From contig JADGDG010000016.1 of assembly GCA_016744995.1 (NCBI GenBank), positions 32,831 to 96,830 of the forward strand: 64,000 bases of DNA. The letters are read 5' to 3'. The stretch is from Gammaproteobacteria bacterium (GTDB lineage Bacteria; Pseudomonadota; Gammaproteobacteria; GRL18). The notes under the pieces are model-generated. The model did not search any database. It had not been told where the DNA came from and worked only from the letters and a program-made list of their open reading frames with translations. Positions 38,392 to 48,270 of the stretch are shown here, in pieces (position 1 is the first letter of the stretch; every line of letters starts with the position of its first letter). A program made the position numbers and the translations under genes.

Positions 38392-40821
38392 TCAGGTATG
38401 AAACTGCCCGACTAGTTGAGTGAGTTCCGTCGCTTGAGTTGATAAGGTAGTATTGACTGATTGCAATTGTCTGGTTCTGTTTTGAGCACCTTCAGTCAGG
38501 ATTTTAATTTCTTCTATATCCTCATTAATCTGCTTCACGCCATCAAGCTGCTCATGAGAAGCCTGCTCAATATCATTATTTTTTTCACGAATAGAAAGCA
38601 CTGAATCATTCATCTCAACCAGTGCCTTGTCTGCTTTAAGTACCTGAGTCACACTTTTATCAACCTGGCCACTCCCCTGGCTCATTGTTGCCACTGCTTC
38701 ACGAGATGCACATTGCAGTTTATCAATCATAATTCTAATTTCACTTGTTGCCTCTTGAGTGCGTGCAGCAAGAGAGCGTACTTCATCTGCGACTACAGCA
38801 AAACCTCTACCCTGCTCACCAGCACGAGCAGCTTCAATTGCAGCATTTAAAGCCAGTAAATTGGTTTGCTCTGCAATACCACCAATCACATCCAGAACCT
38901 GGCTGATATTTTCACTGTCTTTGCTGAGTTGGTTAATAGCCGACGATGTCTGGTTAATATCAAGCACCAGTTTTTTAATAGAATCAACTGTATTAACGAC
39001 TACATGTTTGCCCTGATCAGCTTGCTGATTAGCAGCCTCTACAGAGATTGTTGCTTCGGAAACACTATTGACCACCAGATTTACATGCTGATTAACCGCT
39101 TTAATTGCCTCTGTGATCCGAATTGTATTCTGCTGCTGTTTTTCTGTGCCTGAGGTATTTTCTGTATTGACAACATTCAGCTGTTCAATCGCATGGCTTA
39201 AAGAAAGTACAACGGCTTGCACCTGAGCCATCACATGACTCACTCTTTGGGCAAAAATATTAAACCCCTGAGCAACTTCTGCAAGTTCATCTTTACCATT
39301 AACCGGTATTCGATAGGTCAAATCAGCATCATCTTGTGTTAAACGATTAAAACCTTTTAGAAGCTCATTCAAGGGCAGAAAAACACTCCTGAAGATTAAA
39401 AAAGTGAAGAAAGCTATGATCAGAATACCAAAACCAGAGGTGACAATAACCAACTGTTTTTTGTGTTTTGCCTGCTCCAAAGCCAATTGAGTATCAGCTT
39501 TTTTTTGAGTCACAAGGGTTATCTTTTTCTCTGTTAAAGCAATAGAATCAATTGCCAGTTGTTTTTCCTTTAATATATTTTGTATCTCCAATGCATTTTT
39601 ATTTTTTTTGACAAGTAAATCCTTTTGACTCTCTATTGCTTCTTTCTTTTTCAGTTGATTGTTATTAATCAATTCATCATTTTTTTCAATTAATGCTTCA
39701 ATCCAGTTTTCAAGCGAATAAAATGCCTGAAGTTTGACAATATCCATATTTTTCAACCATTGAGTCCATAATTCAAAATAAACATTGGCTCGAGAATCAA
39801 ATCCCATTTCAGCATCATAATTTACAATAGATGAGCGTTGTATCAGAGCTTTTTTACCAATAGCATCATTCATATGATTCACAAATAATGCCTTTAGCTC
39901 AGGAGAACTCCAGGTTTCAAAAAGTTTTTGATAAACATCCATACGTGCCAGAAGTGCAATAAAACGTTGAAAGATACTCTGATTAAAAACACCTTGCCCA
40001 AGCGTATAAGTGATATAAGCTCTTTCTTGAGAGGCCAGATCAATAATCCTCAACATATTGGTATAACTGGCCAGAATGTTTTGTAAGGTATTATTAGTTA
40101 CATTTGCTGAAATTCCTTCAATAACAAATAAAGTTGCTTCAGAAATATTTAAATAATAATCAATGGCAGGCAATGGCAAGTTTTTTAATGCCAGAGTCCT
40201 GCTGCGCTTTTTCTGCAAACGCTTTGCTAATTTAATTAATCGTTTAGTTTTAAGTGGAAGTTTATTATTGATCTGTTCCAGAAATGAAAGTTCAATAGTC
40301 TCAATACTAACCAGATATTTATCTGTTAAAACCCCTGAAGCCTTAAATTCATCGCCAAAATATTCCCCATTACTACCCAAATACCCCAAAGAAAGATCCC
40401 TTTCTTTTTGTATTGCAAGAAGAAATTCAGTCAATGTTTTATATATTTTTAGTGAAGACTGTAATGAATATAGTTCTTTGTTACTACTTTGTATTTCAGT
40501 GATAGCCGTATCAACAACTTGCAGAAACTGTTTTTTATTCGATACACTTTTTTCAATTTGTTCAATATATTTCTGTTTATTGCTAATACTTTGTTCTACC
40601 TGCCCAAGAAAACTTGTCCTTTCCTGAAGCAAATTATCTGCACTCACAAGTGCTTCTGCAGATAAATCAACATTTATCTGCTTTTCTTCGGCCAAATCCA
40701 CAGCAGATAAGACTAATTCAATAGAATAATAGGTTAATCCTAGGAGAGGCAGCATAACTAACAACATCAATCGATGCCGTAACTTATAATTTGAAAGTTT
40801 TTTCTGGATCAATTTAAACAA
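38392..40821 (-). CDS. Methyl-accepting chemotaxis protein with NIT sensor domain
   Basis: An 809-aa chemoreceptor. A transmembrane helix (about residues 19-37) is followed by a long periplasmic helical part with a NIT domain (about 125-390, [28 protein letters not shown]), a domain associated with nitrate/nitrite sensing. A second membrane helix (about 465-487) and HAMP ([12 protein letters not shown]) follow. The cytoplasmic signalling hairpin has the highly conserved tip [20 protein letters not shown] (only its core quoted). The periplasmic part also has coiled-coil stretches ([16 protein letters not shown]). It shows the cell is motile or uses a chemosensory pathway. Single gene. Confidence 0.92.
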   Translation of the reverse strand: MFKLIQKKLSNYKLRHRLMLLVMLPLLGLTYYSIELVLSAVDLAEEKQINVDLSAEALVSADNLLQERTSFLGQVEQSISNKQKYIEQIEKSVSNKKQFLQVVDTAITEIQSSNKELYSLQSSLKIYKTLTEFLLAIQKERDLSLGYLGSNGEYFGDEFKASGVLTDKYLVSIETIELSFLEQINNKLPLKTKRLIKLAKRLQKKRSRTLALKNLPLPAIDYYLNISEATLFVIEGISANVTNNTLQNILASYTNMLRIIDLASQERAYITYTLGQGVFNQSIFQRFIALLARMDVYQKLFETWSSPELKALFVNHMNDAIGKKALIQRSSIVNYDAEMGFDSRANVYFELWTQWLKNMDIVKLQAFYSLENWIEALIEKNDELINNNQLKKKEAIESQKDLLVKKNKNALEIQNILKEKQLAIDSIALTEKKITLVTQKKADTQLALEQAKHKKQLVIVTSGFGILIIAFFTFLIFRSVFLPLNELLKGFNRLTQDDADLTYRIPVNGKDELAEVAQGFNIFAQRVSHVMAQVQAVVLSLSHAIEQLNVVNTENTSGTEKQQQNTIRITEAIKAVNQHVNLVVNSVSEATISVEAANQQADQGKHVVVNTVDSIKKLVLDINQTSSAINQLSKDSENISQVLDVIGGIAEQTNLLALNAAIEAARAGEQGRGFAVVADEVRSLAARTQEATSEIRIMIDKLQCASREAVATMSQGSGQVDKSVTQVLKADKALVEMNDSVLSIREKNNDIEQASHEQLDGVKQINEDIEEIKILTEGAQNRTRQLQSVNTTLSTQATELTQLVGQFHT

Positions 40822-41079
40822 ACTCTTAACCCCTGCTATGATTTATTTAAGTGATTCCAGCATTAAACATAGCGACTAATGTAAGAAAAACTTAAGTTTA
40901 TAGTGATAATTTAAAATTAGCCTCTGTTTTAATAGAAATCAAGTTAAAAGAAAAAATATGACTCATTACATATATCTGTACTTTATTTAAACAGTGGTAA
41001 AAATTAAACCCAGGATTGAGGCTCACATAGAACATTCAATATTATTTTAATCTAATATCAGAAGTAAAATAGGATACAA

Positions 41080-43731
41080 TCAGAAGATATCAGGCAGGGG
41101 CTTACTGATATAATAGCCCTGAGCAAAATCAACATGCAGCTCAGATAATATATTTATACTTTTTTCTGTTTCAACAAATTCGGCAATGGTTTTCTTACCT
41201 AATGCCCTGGCGACATCAGAGAGGGCCTTAACAAAGATCTTATCCTCCTTATCATGTTCAATTCGTTGAATAAAAGCACCATCAATTTTTATGTAGTCAA
41301 ATGACATATTTTTCAAATAGTAAAAAGATGAAAAACCACTGCCAAAATCATCTAATGCCACCTGACAACCTAATTCTCGAATTTCATTAATAAATATTTG
41401 AGCCGTTTTAAAGTTAGTTACAGCAGAGGTTTCAGTAATTTCAAAAATAATATTACTAGATGATACTTCCGGCTGATTTAATAATCTTTTTATTTCTCTC
41501 TTAACATTGTCATTATTAATAGATTGACCTGATAAATTAATTGCCAGTGTAATATTTTCATGGCCCGTCTGATGTAAATTAATAAGCTTATTAATAGCCA
41601 GATTTATAACCATTTTATCCACAATCTCTATCAGTCCAAGTTCCTCTGAAAATTTAATAAATTGAGCAGGTGAAAGCAGACTACCATCTTCTTTGAGCAC
41701 TCTTAACAAACATTCATAATGGCTTATGGTATTTTTCTTTAGGTCTAAAATAGGTTGATAATATAATATTAACCGGTCATTACTAATGGCATGTTCAATT
41801 AATTGTTTCCATTCTAAGCGCTCATTGAGCTCTTGATGATAATTGTTATTTGGATCATAAATATGATAATGGTTAACACCGGTCTCTTTGGCATGATACA
41901 TCGCCAGATCAGCATTAGAGAGCAGATCCTGTATCGTTGTGCCATTATCAGGATACAAGGCAATACCAATACTGGAACTGAGTTGATAGGATTGATGAAA
42001 ATCACTGACCATTATTTTTTTGAAAACCTGGTTGACATTATTTGCCAGAGAGATCACAGCATTGATATCAACCATTGGCGTAACAATTGCAAATTCATCC
42101 CCTCCAAGACGACATAATAGTTCTGATGGCTGGCACAGTTCCTTTAGAGCAAGAGCAACATCAATCAACAATTGATCACCTATACTATGTCCCTGTGTAT
42201 CATTAACTACTTTAAATTGATCTAAATCCAGATAAAGAAGGGCAAGCTTTTTCTTATATTGCTGTGCTGTCAGCAGCAACCTTTCGAATTCCAGCTGAAA
42301 ATAATGACGATTATGCAAATGTGTTAATGGGTCATGTAATGCAAGCCAGACAGTCTGTTCTTCCGCATCTTTTCGTTCTGTAATATCAATACCAAGCGAG
42401 AGTATTTTTTCTCCCGGATCTAACTGTATACGTGTGTGCAGCCATGATATTATTCGCTTCGAGGAGCTGTCCGCCAACAACTCATCATCCGCAGTGACAA
42501 TTTCGCCCTGGTTTTTTTGGTATAAATTTCTCAGAGAATTTTCATGTTCTGAGTTATTTTTTACAAAAAGTTCTATAAAATTTTTATCAATAATATCTTC
42601 ATGGCTGAAAGGTGATAATTGAGAGCATTGTTGATTAGCAGATAATATTTGCCCACCCAGGGTCTGGGTTATGATATAGATGGGTGCCGTTTCAATTAAT
42701 TGGTTAACAAAGTCACGCTCATATTTTAATTCAACATTTTTATTTTTTATTTGCAACGTGCTTTGCACAACATTATATTCAAGTTTTTCTAATTGGTAGC
42801 TCAAATTATAGGTTGTCCGCTTTAATATATCTAACTCATCATAGGTATATTTTTCTGATTTTATGTTTGATAGGAGCGCTCGTATTTGTTGATACTTATT
42901 GAATCTTTCAGAGCTTTTTTCTAACTGACTGTCTTTTGCTAAATAAGGTAATGCCTGAGAAAAATGGTTAATCTTGGTTAATGTTTTTCCCAGCAATAGA
43001 AGCAATAAAATAATTGTCATAAATAAACTAATGACACCCATAAGAATAATATTATTCCTTTCATTTTTTAATTCCTGATAGTCAAATTCATGGTTGGCAA
43101 TAATAATAAAATAGGCCTCCTTATTATTTTTACTAACATCAGAAAGACTCAGTGAATAATGCTGTTTATTATAAACAAAAGAATTAATCGAAATACGATT
43201 GAATGTTGATTTGGAGAATTCTGAGATGCTATTATTATTTTCTAAATCATTAATTGATTCTTGCTTAAAAGAGAGAAAGTTTTGTAATAATGAGCGATTC
43301 CTTTTATCATTTGTTACAGCTAATATTTCATTATCAACAACAAGTCCAATATCAACTTTACTAATTTTTTCAAAATTGATCAGAGTATCAGAAATTGTTT
43401 TCCCAACACTAATGACCCCCAGCAACTTTCCTTGTGATTGTATGGGAGTCGCAACATAAATAATACATTCATGATAGCAGTCAATAATATGTTGAGGATG
43501 TTCGGTATTTATCACTTTTTGAAATAAATCACTCAATTCTGTATCACGCCGCCCCCATTGAGAGAGATATTTTGATTCTTTATGATAATAGCTAAGATTT
43601 TCAAGTCCCCATATGAGTTTCCAGTTAAACCAGTATTGATCGATAAAATCAATCAATTGTTGATCTGCTGAATTATTAGTTGATGTTTTATTTTGTTTTA
43701 ATTGACTGATACTATCAACAAACTGTTCCAT
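41080..43731 (-). CDS. GGDEF-EAL cyclic di-GMP protein, main part of an amber-split gene
   Basis: An 883-aa frame in phase with the 87-codon frame upstream; only TAG GTC separates them, so together they form one 972-residue design. Order: the rest of the periplasmic sensor (residues 1-220), a membrane helix (about 224-246), coiled coil, PAS (about 345-455), GGDEF (about 465-620, RLGGDEFAIV) and EAL (about 630-883). The GGDEF core is intact but there is no RxxD I-site before it. The EAL side keeps ECLLR, FEITET, DDFGSGFS and KIDGAF, so phosphodiesterase activity is likely. If translated only from this ATG, the sensor would start inside the cytoplasm without its first helix. Confidence 0.88.
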   Translation of the reverse strand: MEQFVDSISQLKQNKTSTNNSADQQLIDFIDQYWFNWKLIWGLENLSYYHKESKYLSQWGRRDTELSDLFQKVINTEHPQHIIDCYHECIIYVATPIQSQGKLLGVISVGKTISDTLINFEKISKVDIGLVVDNEILAVTNDKRNRSLLQNFLSFKQESINDLENNNSISEFSKSTFNRISINSFVYNKQHYSLSLSDVSKNNKEAYFIIIANHEFDYQELKNERNNIILMGVISLFMTIILLLLLLGKTLTKINHFSQALPYLAKDSQLEKSSERFNKYQQIRALLSNIKSEKYTYDELDILKRTTYNLSYQLEKLEYNVVQSTLQIKNKNVELKYERDFVNQLIETAPIYIITQTLGGQILSANQQCSQLSPFSHEDIIDKNFIELFVKNNSEHENSLRNLYQKNQGEIVTADDELLADSSSKRIISWLHTRIQLDPGEKILSLGIDITERKDAEEQTVWLALHDPLTHLHNRHYFQLEFERLLLTAQQYKKKLALLYLDLDQFKVVNDTQGHSIGDQLLIDVALALKELCQPSELLCRLGGDEFAIVTPMVDINAVISLANNVNQVFKKIMVSDFHQSYQLSSSIGIALYPDNGTTIQDLLSNADLAMYHAKETGVNHYHIYDPNNNYHQELNERLEWKQLIEHAISNDRLILYYQPILDLKKNTISHYECLLRVLKEDGSLLSPAQFIKFSEELGLIEIVDKMVINLAINKLINLHQTGHENITLAINLSGQSINNDNVKREIKRLLNQPEVSSSNIIFEITETSAVTNFKTAQIFINEIRELGCQVALDDFGSGFSSFYYLKNMSFDYIKIDGAFIQRIEHDKEDKIFVKALSDVARALGKKTIAEFVETEKSINILSELHVDFAQGYYISKPLPDIF

Positions 43732-43734
43732 GAC

Positions 43735-43998
43735 CTAGCTTGAATGGATGATAAAATCATCCAGTGTACTAAACAGCTCATTTGTTTGATATTGTAACTG
43801 TTCATTATAAAGTGTTTTTGCTTTATAATAGAGTGTGAAGCTAATACTTGTATATAAAATCAACAGGACAAAACTAATAATAAATCCATATTTCCATTTC
43901 AAACTGACAAAGGTTTTTTCCTTCCCTTTGTTTTTATCTTCATTGTCAGAAGAGGAAGTCAGAGGTTGTTGTTTTTTATTTGGATTCGAAAAATTCAT
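43735..43998 (-). CDS. N-terminal fragment (membrane anchor) of the split GGDEF-EAL gene
   Basis: An 87-aa frame with a polar cytoplasmic head (residues 1-32), one transmembrane helix (about 36-58, YGFIISFVLLILYTSISFTL) and the start of a periplasmic helix. It ends at a TAG in phase with the following ORF, with one codon (GTC) between TAG and the next ATG. It begins three bases after the porin stop, so it is the true operon-linked start of the c-di-GMP gene. Either a nonsense mutation, a sequencing error, or read-through of amber would explain it. Confidence 0.75.
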   Translation of the reverse strand: MNFSNPNKKQQPLTSSSDNEDKNKGKEKTFVSLKWKYGFIISFVLLILYTSISFTLYYKAKTLYNEQLQYQTNELFSTLDDFIIHSS

Positions 43999-44001
43999 TA
44001 T

Positions 44002-45204
44002 TTAAAATCGTAAAGAAAGCTGTAATGCAAACAAATCCCAATACTGCTTAGTTTTATTCCTGTCAGGATTGTCTGCCGACGATACCCATGATGTGCCATC
44101 AATATAATGGTATTCTCCTCTCAGCATTATAGTCGGCGTTATATCCCAGCGTAGCCCGATCATAGAGTCTCTGGTAAAACCCATATGCGCAGGCAGCCCA
44201 AGCATTTCAAAACTTTTTCCTTTAGGATCATCATTATCAAGAATATTCACATCATAACGAACAATACCCTGCCATTTAGATGAAAACCGATAGGTTCCCT
44301 GAAGATACCAGTTTTCAGATACCGGAAATGCATCCTGGACAACAACATAGTCTTCAAATTCATTTTGTGAGTAATAATATTCACTGGTAAAGCCCCATTT
44401 TTCACCATTATACTGAGCAGATAGAATATAGGGAGTAAATCGTGCAGTTCCTGGAGCAAGAATATCAGTAGAGCCTGGTTTATAGTCTAATCTAACATCA
44501 ACATAACTCAGCGCAAATATATACTTATCATTATCTAAACTATATTTTATCTGGCCTGAAAGCATATTATCTTCTGCCTCTAAATCCCCCTGAGCCAGAT
44601 CGCCAAATATTAACTTTTGAATTTCATCGTTATCGTTATGAGGTTTACCATAATTTAGCTTAAATGATAACCAGCCATTGCCTAATTGATGACTGCCAAA
44701 AAGCTGACCCCCATCAGCAGATAAAAGCAATGAGCGTGAGCGTTCCAGATAAATACTTTGAGGCAATAAAATACTTGGTGTTGTAAAAGCAACATCTCTG
44801 GTTTCATTATACAAACCAATAGGGTTTTTAATCCGGCCTAAGCGAATACCAAAACGAGATATATCATTGCTCAACAAATTCACACTCATCATGGCATAAT
44901 CAACTCTTAAATCACTGCTTTCTACTTTTCCCGCTCGACGGTATAGGGCTTGTGCAGAAAAATCAATTCGATCATTAACCTGCCAAAAAATATTGGCAGC
45001 AATTTCAGTCTGATCAAATGAGACTTTATCATCGCTTTTACCATTGTAATTATTATCAGTACTATAAAAAGCACCCTGTGTAAAAAAACCATGCAATTGA
45101 AGATTTTTTGCTAATTCAATCGCAAAAGCTGAAGGGACTAGAATAATTGAAAACAAGATAGAAACATTAACATAGAAGATAAATTGTCTAAAATAATTAT
45201 TCAT
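44002..45204 (-). CDS. Porin-like outer-membrane beta-barrel protein
   Basis: A 400-aa protein with a signal peptide (cleavage near VPSAFA, about residue 28) and strongly alternating beta strands rich in aromatic residues. It ends in the outer-membrane signature LFALQLSLRF. The segment RFGIRLGRIKNPIGLYNETRD and the many GEYHY/WYLQGTYRF strands look like a sugar- or anion-type porin, but no substrate can be assigned. It overlaps the PstS-like gene by 8 bp and is followed three bases later by the c-di-GMP gene, forming a tight operon. Confidence 0.82.
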   Translation of the reverse strand: MNNYFRQFIFYVNVSILFSIILVPSAFAIELAKNLQLHGFFTQGAFYSTDNNYNGKSDDKVSFDQTEIAANIFWQVNDRIDFSAQALYRRAGKVESSDLRVDYAMMSVNLLSNDISRFGIRLGRIKNPIGLYNETRDVAFTTPSILLPQSIYLERSRSLLLSADGGQLFGSHQLGNGWLSFKLNYGKPHNDNDEIQKLIFGDLAQGDLEAEDNMLSGQIKYSLDNDKYIFALSYVDVRLDYKPGSTDILAPGTARFTPYILSAQYNGEKWGFTSEYYYSQNEFEDYVVVQDAFPVSENWYLQGTYRFSSKWQGIVRYDVNILDNDDPKGKSFEMLGLPAHMGFTRDSMIGLRWDITPTIMLRGEYHYIDGTSWVSSADNPDRNKTKQYWDLFALQLSLRF

Positions 45205-45676
45205 CTATTATCTCCTGAATAAAATCCAAATTAATAACTTTGATATCAGGTCTGCTTATCTCACCGCTTATATAACCAATTGAATTTTTTGTCTGGCTGA
45301 TTTTATCCAGCATTTCAGATTCACTTTCTACAATAGTAGGGGCAATACCTGTCCCGGAAAAGGTATACCGGTTCCAGATCCGGCGATATTGGTGAGGAAA
45401 AATTCCAGTTAAAGATCTGGAAAATTCCTGATGTAATGGGTTATCATCTGGAAAAACAAATATATAAATTCGTGAACCATCAGGCCAGCTGTTTTGTTGT
45501 AAGGTAAAAATATTACGAATATCTTGTTTCGAACTGGGAGGAGAGACAACAGAATCATTAACGATTAATGAAACAGCCTGGCTATTAGTGGCATAGAAAA
45601 ACAAACAAACCATCAATAAACAATTGATTTCGTAGCTATTTTTTATATTCAGAAAGAACTTGTGCATTATATTCAA
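45197..45676 (-). CDS. Small periplasmic PstS-like (phosphate-binding-family) protein
   Basis: A 159-aa secreted protein with a signal peptide (residues 1 to about 36, FFYATNSQAVS). The mature part matches the short PBP-like proteins related to phosphate ABC transporter binding proteins: SKQDIRNIFTLQQNSWPDGSRI (key residues IRNIF and WPDG), then REF-like HQEFSRSL, YRRIWNRYTFSG, and KNSIGYISGE. It is about half the size of a true PstS, so it probably acts as a sensor-associated ligand-binding protein. First gene of the porin/GGDEF-EAL operon. Confidence 0.75.
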   Translation of the reverse strand: MNIMHKFFLNIKNSYEINCLLMVCLFFYATNSQAVSLIVNDSVVSPPSSKQDIRNIFTLQQNSWPDGSRIYIFVFPDDNPLHQEFSRSLTGIFPHQYRRIWNRYTFSGTGIAPTIVESESEMLDKISQTKNSIGYISGEISRPDIKVINLDFIQEIIDE

Positions 45677-45808
45677 GTAGATTTTCCATGCCAGAAATAT
45701 TAACTCAGACTAATATAAAATCAGATGAGGATCATCAACATTAAGGATAGGTGAGCGAAGACTATTTTTCAATCAATATATGAAAAAAAATAAGTACTAT
45801 CTGGTCTT

Positions 45809-46483
45809 TTATTTCGCTTTAAAAATCGAATGATTATAAGGAAAAGCAATATTCAATACAAAAATAATTGAACCTGCAAATTCCAGCATCTCACCTTTTT
45901 TTGAGGAGGCCATGATAACCTGAACCAAAAGCAGCAACAGGACATAGGCAATTATTTGATAATTTTGAGCAATAGGGATTGCAAATTTATCAACAACTGT
46001 TTTAACACCTTGCCTGGTTCTATATAAAGGGATTAAAACTGCTAAGTATAAGAGTAGTAAAATACCAATACCACGTCCAAATATCACTTTATTCAGTTTA
46101 GTGTCACCAATCATCAAATTATGTAAATTAGTCTCACCCTGGGCATTATTTTGAGTAAAAAACTCAGAACTCTCAACATTAAAAATACGCTGTCCCCAGG
46201 ATATTTCTTCGCCAGCGCCAAAAAAGAAAAACAATGCCAGCAGAGAGGTCATAAATAAGAACAAGAAAGGCTTCTGTCCTTTCAACAACCAGACCCGTTG
46301 AACACAAACCGCAAGCCCTATTAACAAGAAAACAACCGTTGACCACTCAGTAAAACCATCTTCCATAACAAAATAAAGCTTAAATGAATCGTGATCGATA
46401 TAACTCCAGCTAAAACCAAGCAAGGTAAAGAACAAGGCATAACCCAGGGCCAGTTTTTCAAATAGGGACAAATTTTTTAACAT
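45809..46483 (-). CDS. Polytopic membrane protein of unknown function with a GEEISWGQR motif
   Basis: A 224-aa inner-membrane protein with about six hydrophobic helices. A conserved-looking loop follows helix 3: GAGEEISWGQRIFN, then QGETNLHN. The clustered charged and polar residues there look functional, perhaps a site at the membrane face, but I do not recognise the family. It lies between the PstS-like/porin operon and nhaD, in the same orientation, with about 130 bp on both sides. Confidence 0.65.
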   Translation of the reverse strand: MLKNLSLFEKLALGYALFFTLLGFSWSYIDHDSFKLYFVMEDGFTEWSTVVFLLIGLAVCVQRVWLLKGQKPFLFLFMTSLLALFFFFGAGEEISWGQRIFNVESSEFFTQNNAQGETNLHNLMIGDTKLNKVIFGRGIGILLLLYLAVLIPLYRTRQGVKTVVDKFAIPIAQNYQIIAYVLLLLLVQVIMASSKKGEMLEFAGSIIFVLNIAFPYNHSIFKAK

Positions 46484-46568
46484 TGCAGAAACCTTTTCTC
46501 TAAAGCGCAGTAAGTATCAATGACTGATTTTCAGGATAAAATTTTATCATAATAATTAATCTATAATG

Positions 46569-46602
46569 TGTGATTTAATACGAATTTTCATAATAAATCA
46601 CA
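46569..46602 (-). terminator. Hairpin after the second nhaD copy
   Basis: TGTGATTTA (46569-46577) and TAAATCACA (46594-46602) form a perfect 9-bp stem with a 16-base AT-rich loop, just beyond the nhaD stop. No strong T-run, so termination is only suggested. Confidence 0.45.
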
Positions 46603-46616
46603 TATCGAATTATAAT

Positions 46617-48044
46617 CTAAAACAATGCACTATTAACCCACATATGTGTCACGATACTTGCAGCATAACCTGCCGCAATTGCGGGAGCCCACTTTAGATG
46701 ACCAAAAAAGGTATATTGACCTCTGGCCTGCCCCATCAAAGCCACACCAGCCGCAGAACCAATGGATAATAGTGAACCACCCACACCTGCCGTTAAAGTG
46801 ACTAACAACCACTGTCCTGTGGACATATCAGGATTCATAGTCAACACTGCAAACATCACCGGGATATTATCCACAATAGCCGATAAGACCCCTACAGCAA
46901 TATTGGCTGAGGTTGCACCCCACTGAGCATACATGATCTCAGATACCATGGATAAATAACCCAGGAAGCCCAGACCACCAACACATAAGACCACACCATA
47001 AAAGAAAAATAGAGTATCCCACTCCGCTTTAGCAACTGGAACAAACACATCAAATGCAACAATCTCGCCCACTTCATTTTTATCATGGCGCTGCTCATGA
47101 GTAAGGCATTTATACTTGGTTTTCTTCAGATAATAGCCTAGAAACTGCAGGTAACTTAAACCGCTCAGCATTCCAATAACAGGTGGTAACCCCAGGAAGT
47201 TATGGAAACTCACAGCAGTAATAATAGTCATTAAAAACAGTGCAATAATACGCCTTGCACCTCGTTTCATAGAAACGACTTCATCCGATGATGCTGGTTT
47301 ATCAGTAGGAATAGCAAAATGCATAATCGCAGCAGGAACCACAAAATTGACCACTGAAGGAATAAGCAGAGCAAAGAAACCCAGGAAATCAATCATACCT
47401 TTTTGCCAGACCATTAGTGTTGTAATATCACCAAATGGACTGAATGCCCCGCCAGCATTGGCGGCTACAACGATATTAATACAGGCGACAGATACAAAGC
47501 GAGTGTTGCTGCCACCAACTGCCAGAACCACTGCACACATTAACAATGCTGTGGTCAAATTATCAGCAACAGGTGAAATAAAGAAAGCCAGTACGCCAGT
47601 TAACCAGAAAAGCTGACGAAAAGAAAAACCTTTACGGATCAACCAGGAGCGTAATGCATCAAACACGCGCCGTTCTTCCATACTATTAATATAAGTCATA
47701 GCCACCAGAAGAAACAACATAAGTTCAGCGTATTCCAAAAAATTATGACGAACTGCACTTTCGGCCAGTTCAGACATACCATTTTCCATATAAATCCAGC
47801 CAATCATGCCCCAGATAAGGCCTGCAGCTAAAATAACTGGTTTGGATTTACGTAAGTGAGTAAACTCTTCAGCCATCACAAAAATATAGGCTATAGTAAA
47901 GAATATTAAAGCCATATAACCTATTGAGCTATCGGTCATATCTATCGGTTGATGCCCTGTAACAGTTTCTGAAGCAAACGCCTGGAATGATGTAAAGAGT
48001 AAAGCAATAAAAAATGGTAGTTGTATTTTTTTAAATAAAGTCAT
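46617..48044 (-). CDS. nhaD: NhaD-type Na+/H+ antiporter (copy 2, downstream)
   Basis: A 475-aa inner-membrane antiporter of the ion-transporter superfamily, exporting Na+ (or Li+) in exchange for H+. It has about 12 helices with the conserved AFFISPVADNLTTALLMCA and NAGGAFSPFGDITTLMVWQKG segments, plus AIVDNIPVMFAVLTMNPDMS. A signal-like N-terminus (FASE) is as in other NhaDs. It is about 90% identical to the copy at 48271, without gaps; most differences lie in the first 60 residues. A bidirectional terminator separates the two, so this copy likely has its own promoter within 48045-48185. Confidence 0.95.
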   Translation of the reverse strand: MTLFKKIQLPFFIALLFTSFQAFASETVTGHQPIDMTDSSIGYMALIFFTIAYIFVMAEEFTHLRKSKPVILAAGLIWGMIGWIYMENGMSELAESAVRHNFLEYAELMLFLLVAMTYINSMEERRVFDALRSWLIRKGFSFRQLFWLTGVLAFFISPVADNLTTALLMCAVVLAVGGSNTRFVSVACINIVVAANAGGAFSPFGDITTLMVWQKGMIDFLGFFALLIPSVVNFVVPAAIMHFAIPTDKPASSDEVVSMKRGARRIIALFLMTIITAVSFHNFLGLPPVIGMLSGLSYLQFLGYYLKKTKYKCLTHEQRHDKNEVGEIVAFDVFVPVAKAEWDTLFFFYGVVLCVGGLGFLGYLSMVSEIMYAQWGATSANIAVGVLSAIVDNIPVMFAVLTMNPDMSTGQWLLVTLTAGVGGSLLSIGSAAGVALMGQARGQYTFFGHLKWAPAIAAGYAASIVTHMWVNSALF

Positions 48045-48185
48045 AGTTTTTATAAATTGTTGTTTTTAATTAAAGGTGTATTCAGGTACAAGAACTCAAG
48101 TAAAGGTTAAGCTCTATAAGAGTACTTCCAGGCAGATGGTCAGGTCAAGCACAGACATGTTACAGCAACTTAGTTAATAGTAAAC

Positions 48186-48233
48186 AAAAAAGCCCCGGTT
48201 CAAAAAAATAATATTTTTGAGCCGGGGCTTTTT
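48186..48233 (-). terminator. Strong bidirectional terminator between the two nhaD copies
   Basis: AAAAAGCCCCGGTTCAAAAA pairs with TTTTTGAGCCGGGGCTTTTT with a single wobble, around AATAAT-type loop sequence. A/T tracts on both sides make it a rho-independent terminator in either direction. It would end the upstream nhaD transcript (48271-49698). Confidence 0.92.
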
Positions 48234-48270
48234 CCAGGTTTTAAGGACGCATGAAAGGTCAAATTGGAAT

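Noticed and set aside
40163..40627. 154-codon plus-strand frame antisense to the chemoreceptor
   Set aside because: Mirror frame of a well-supported coding region, with no family resemblance.
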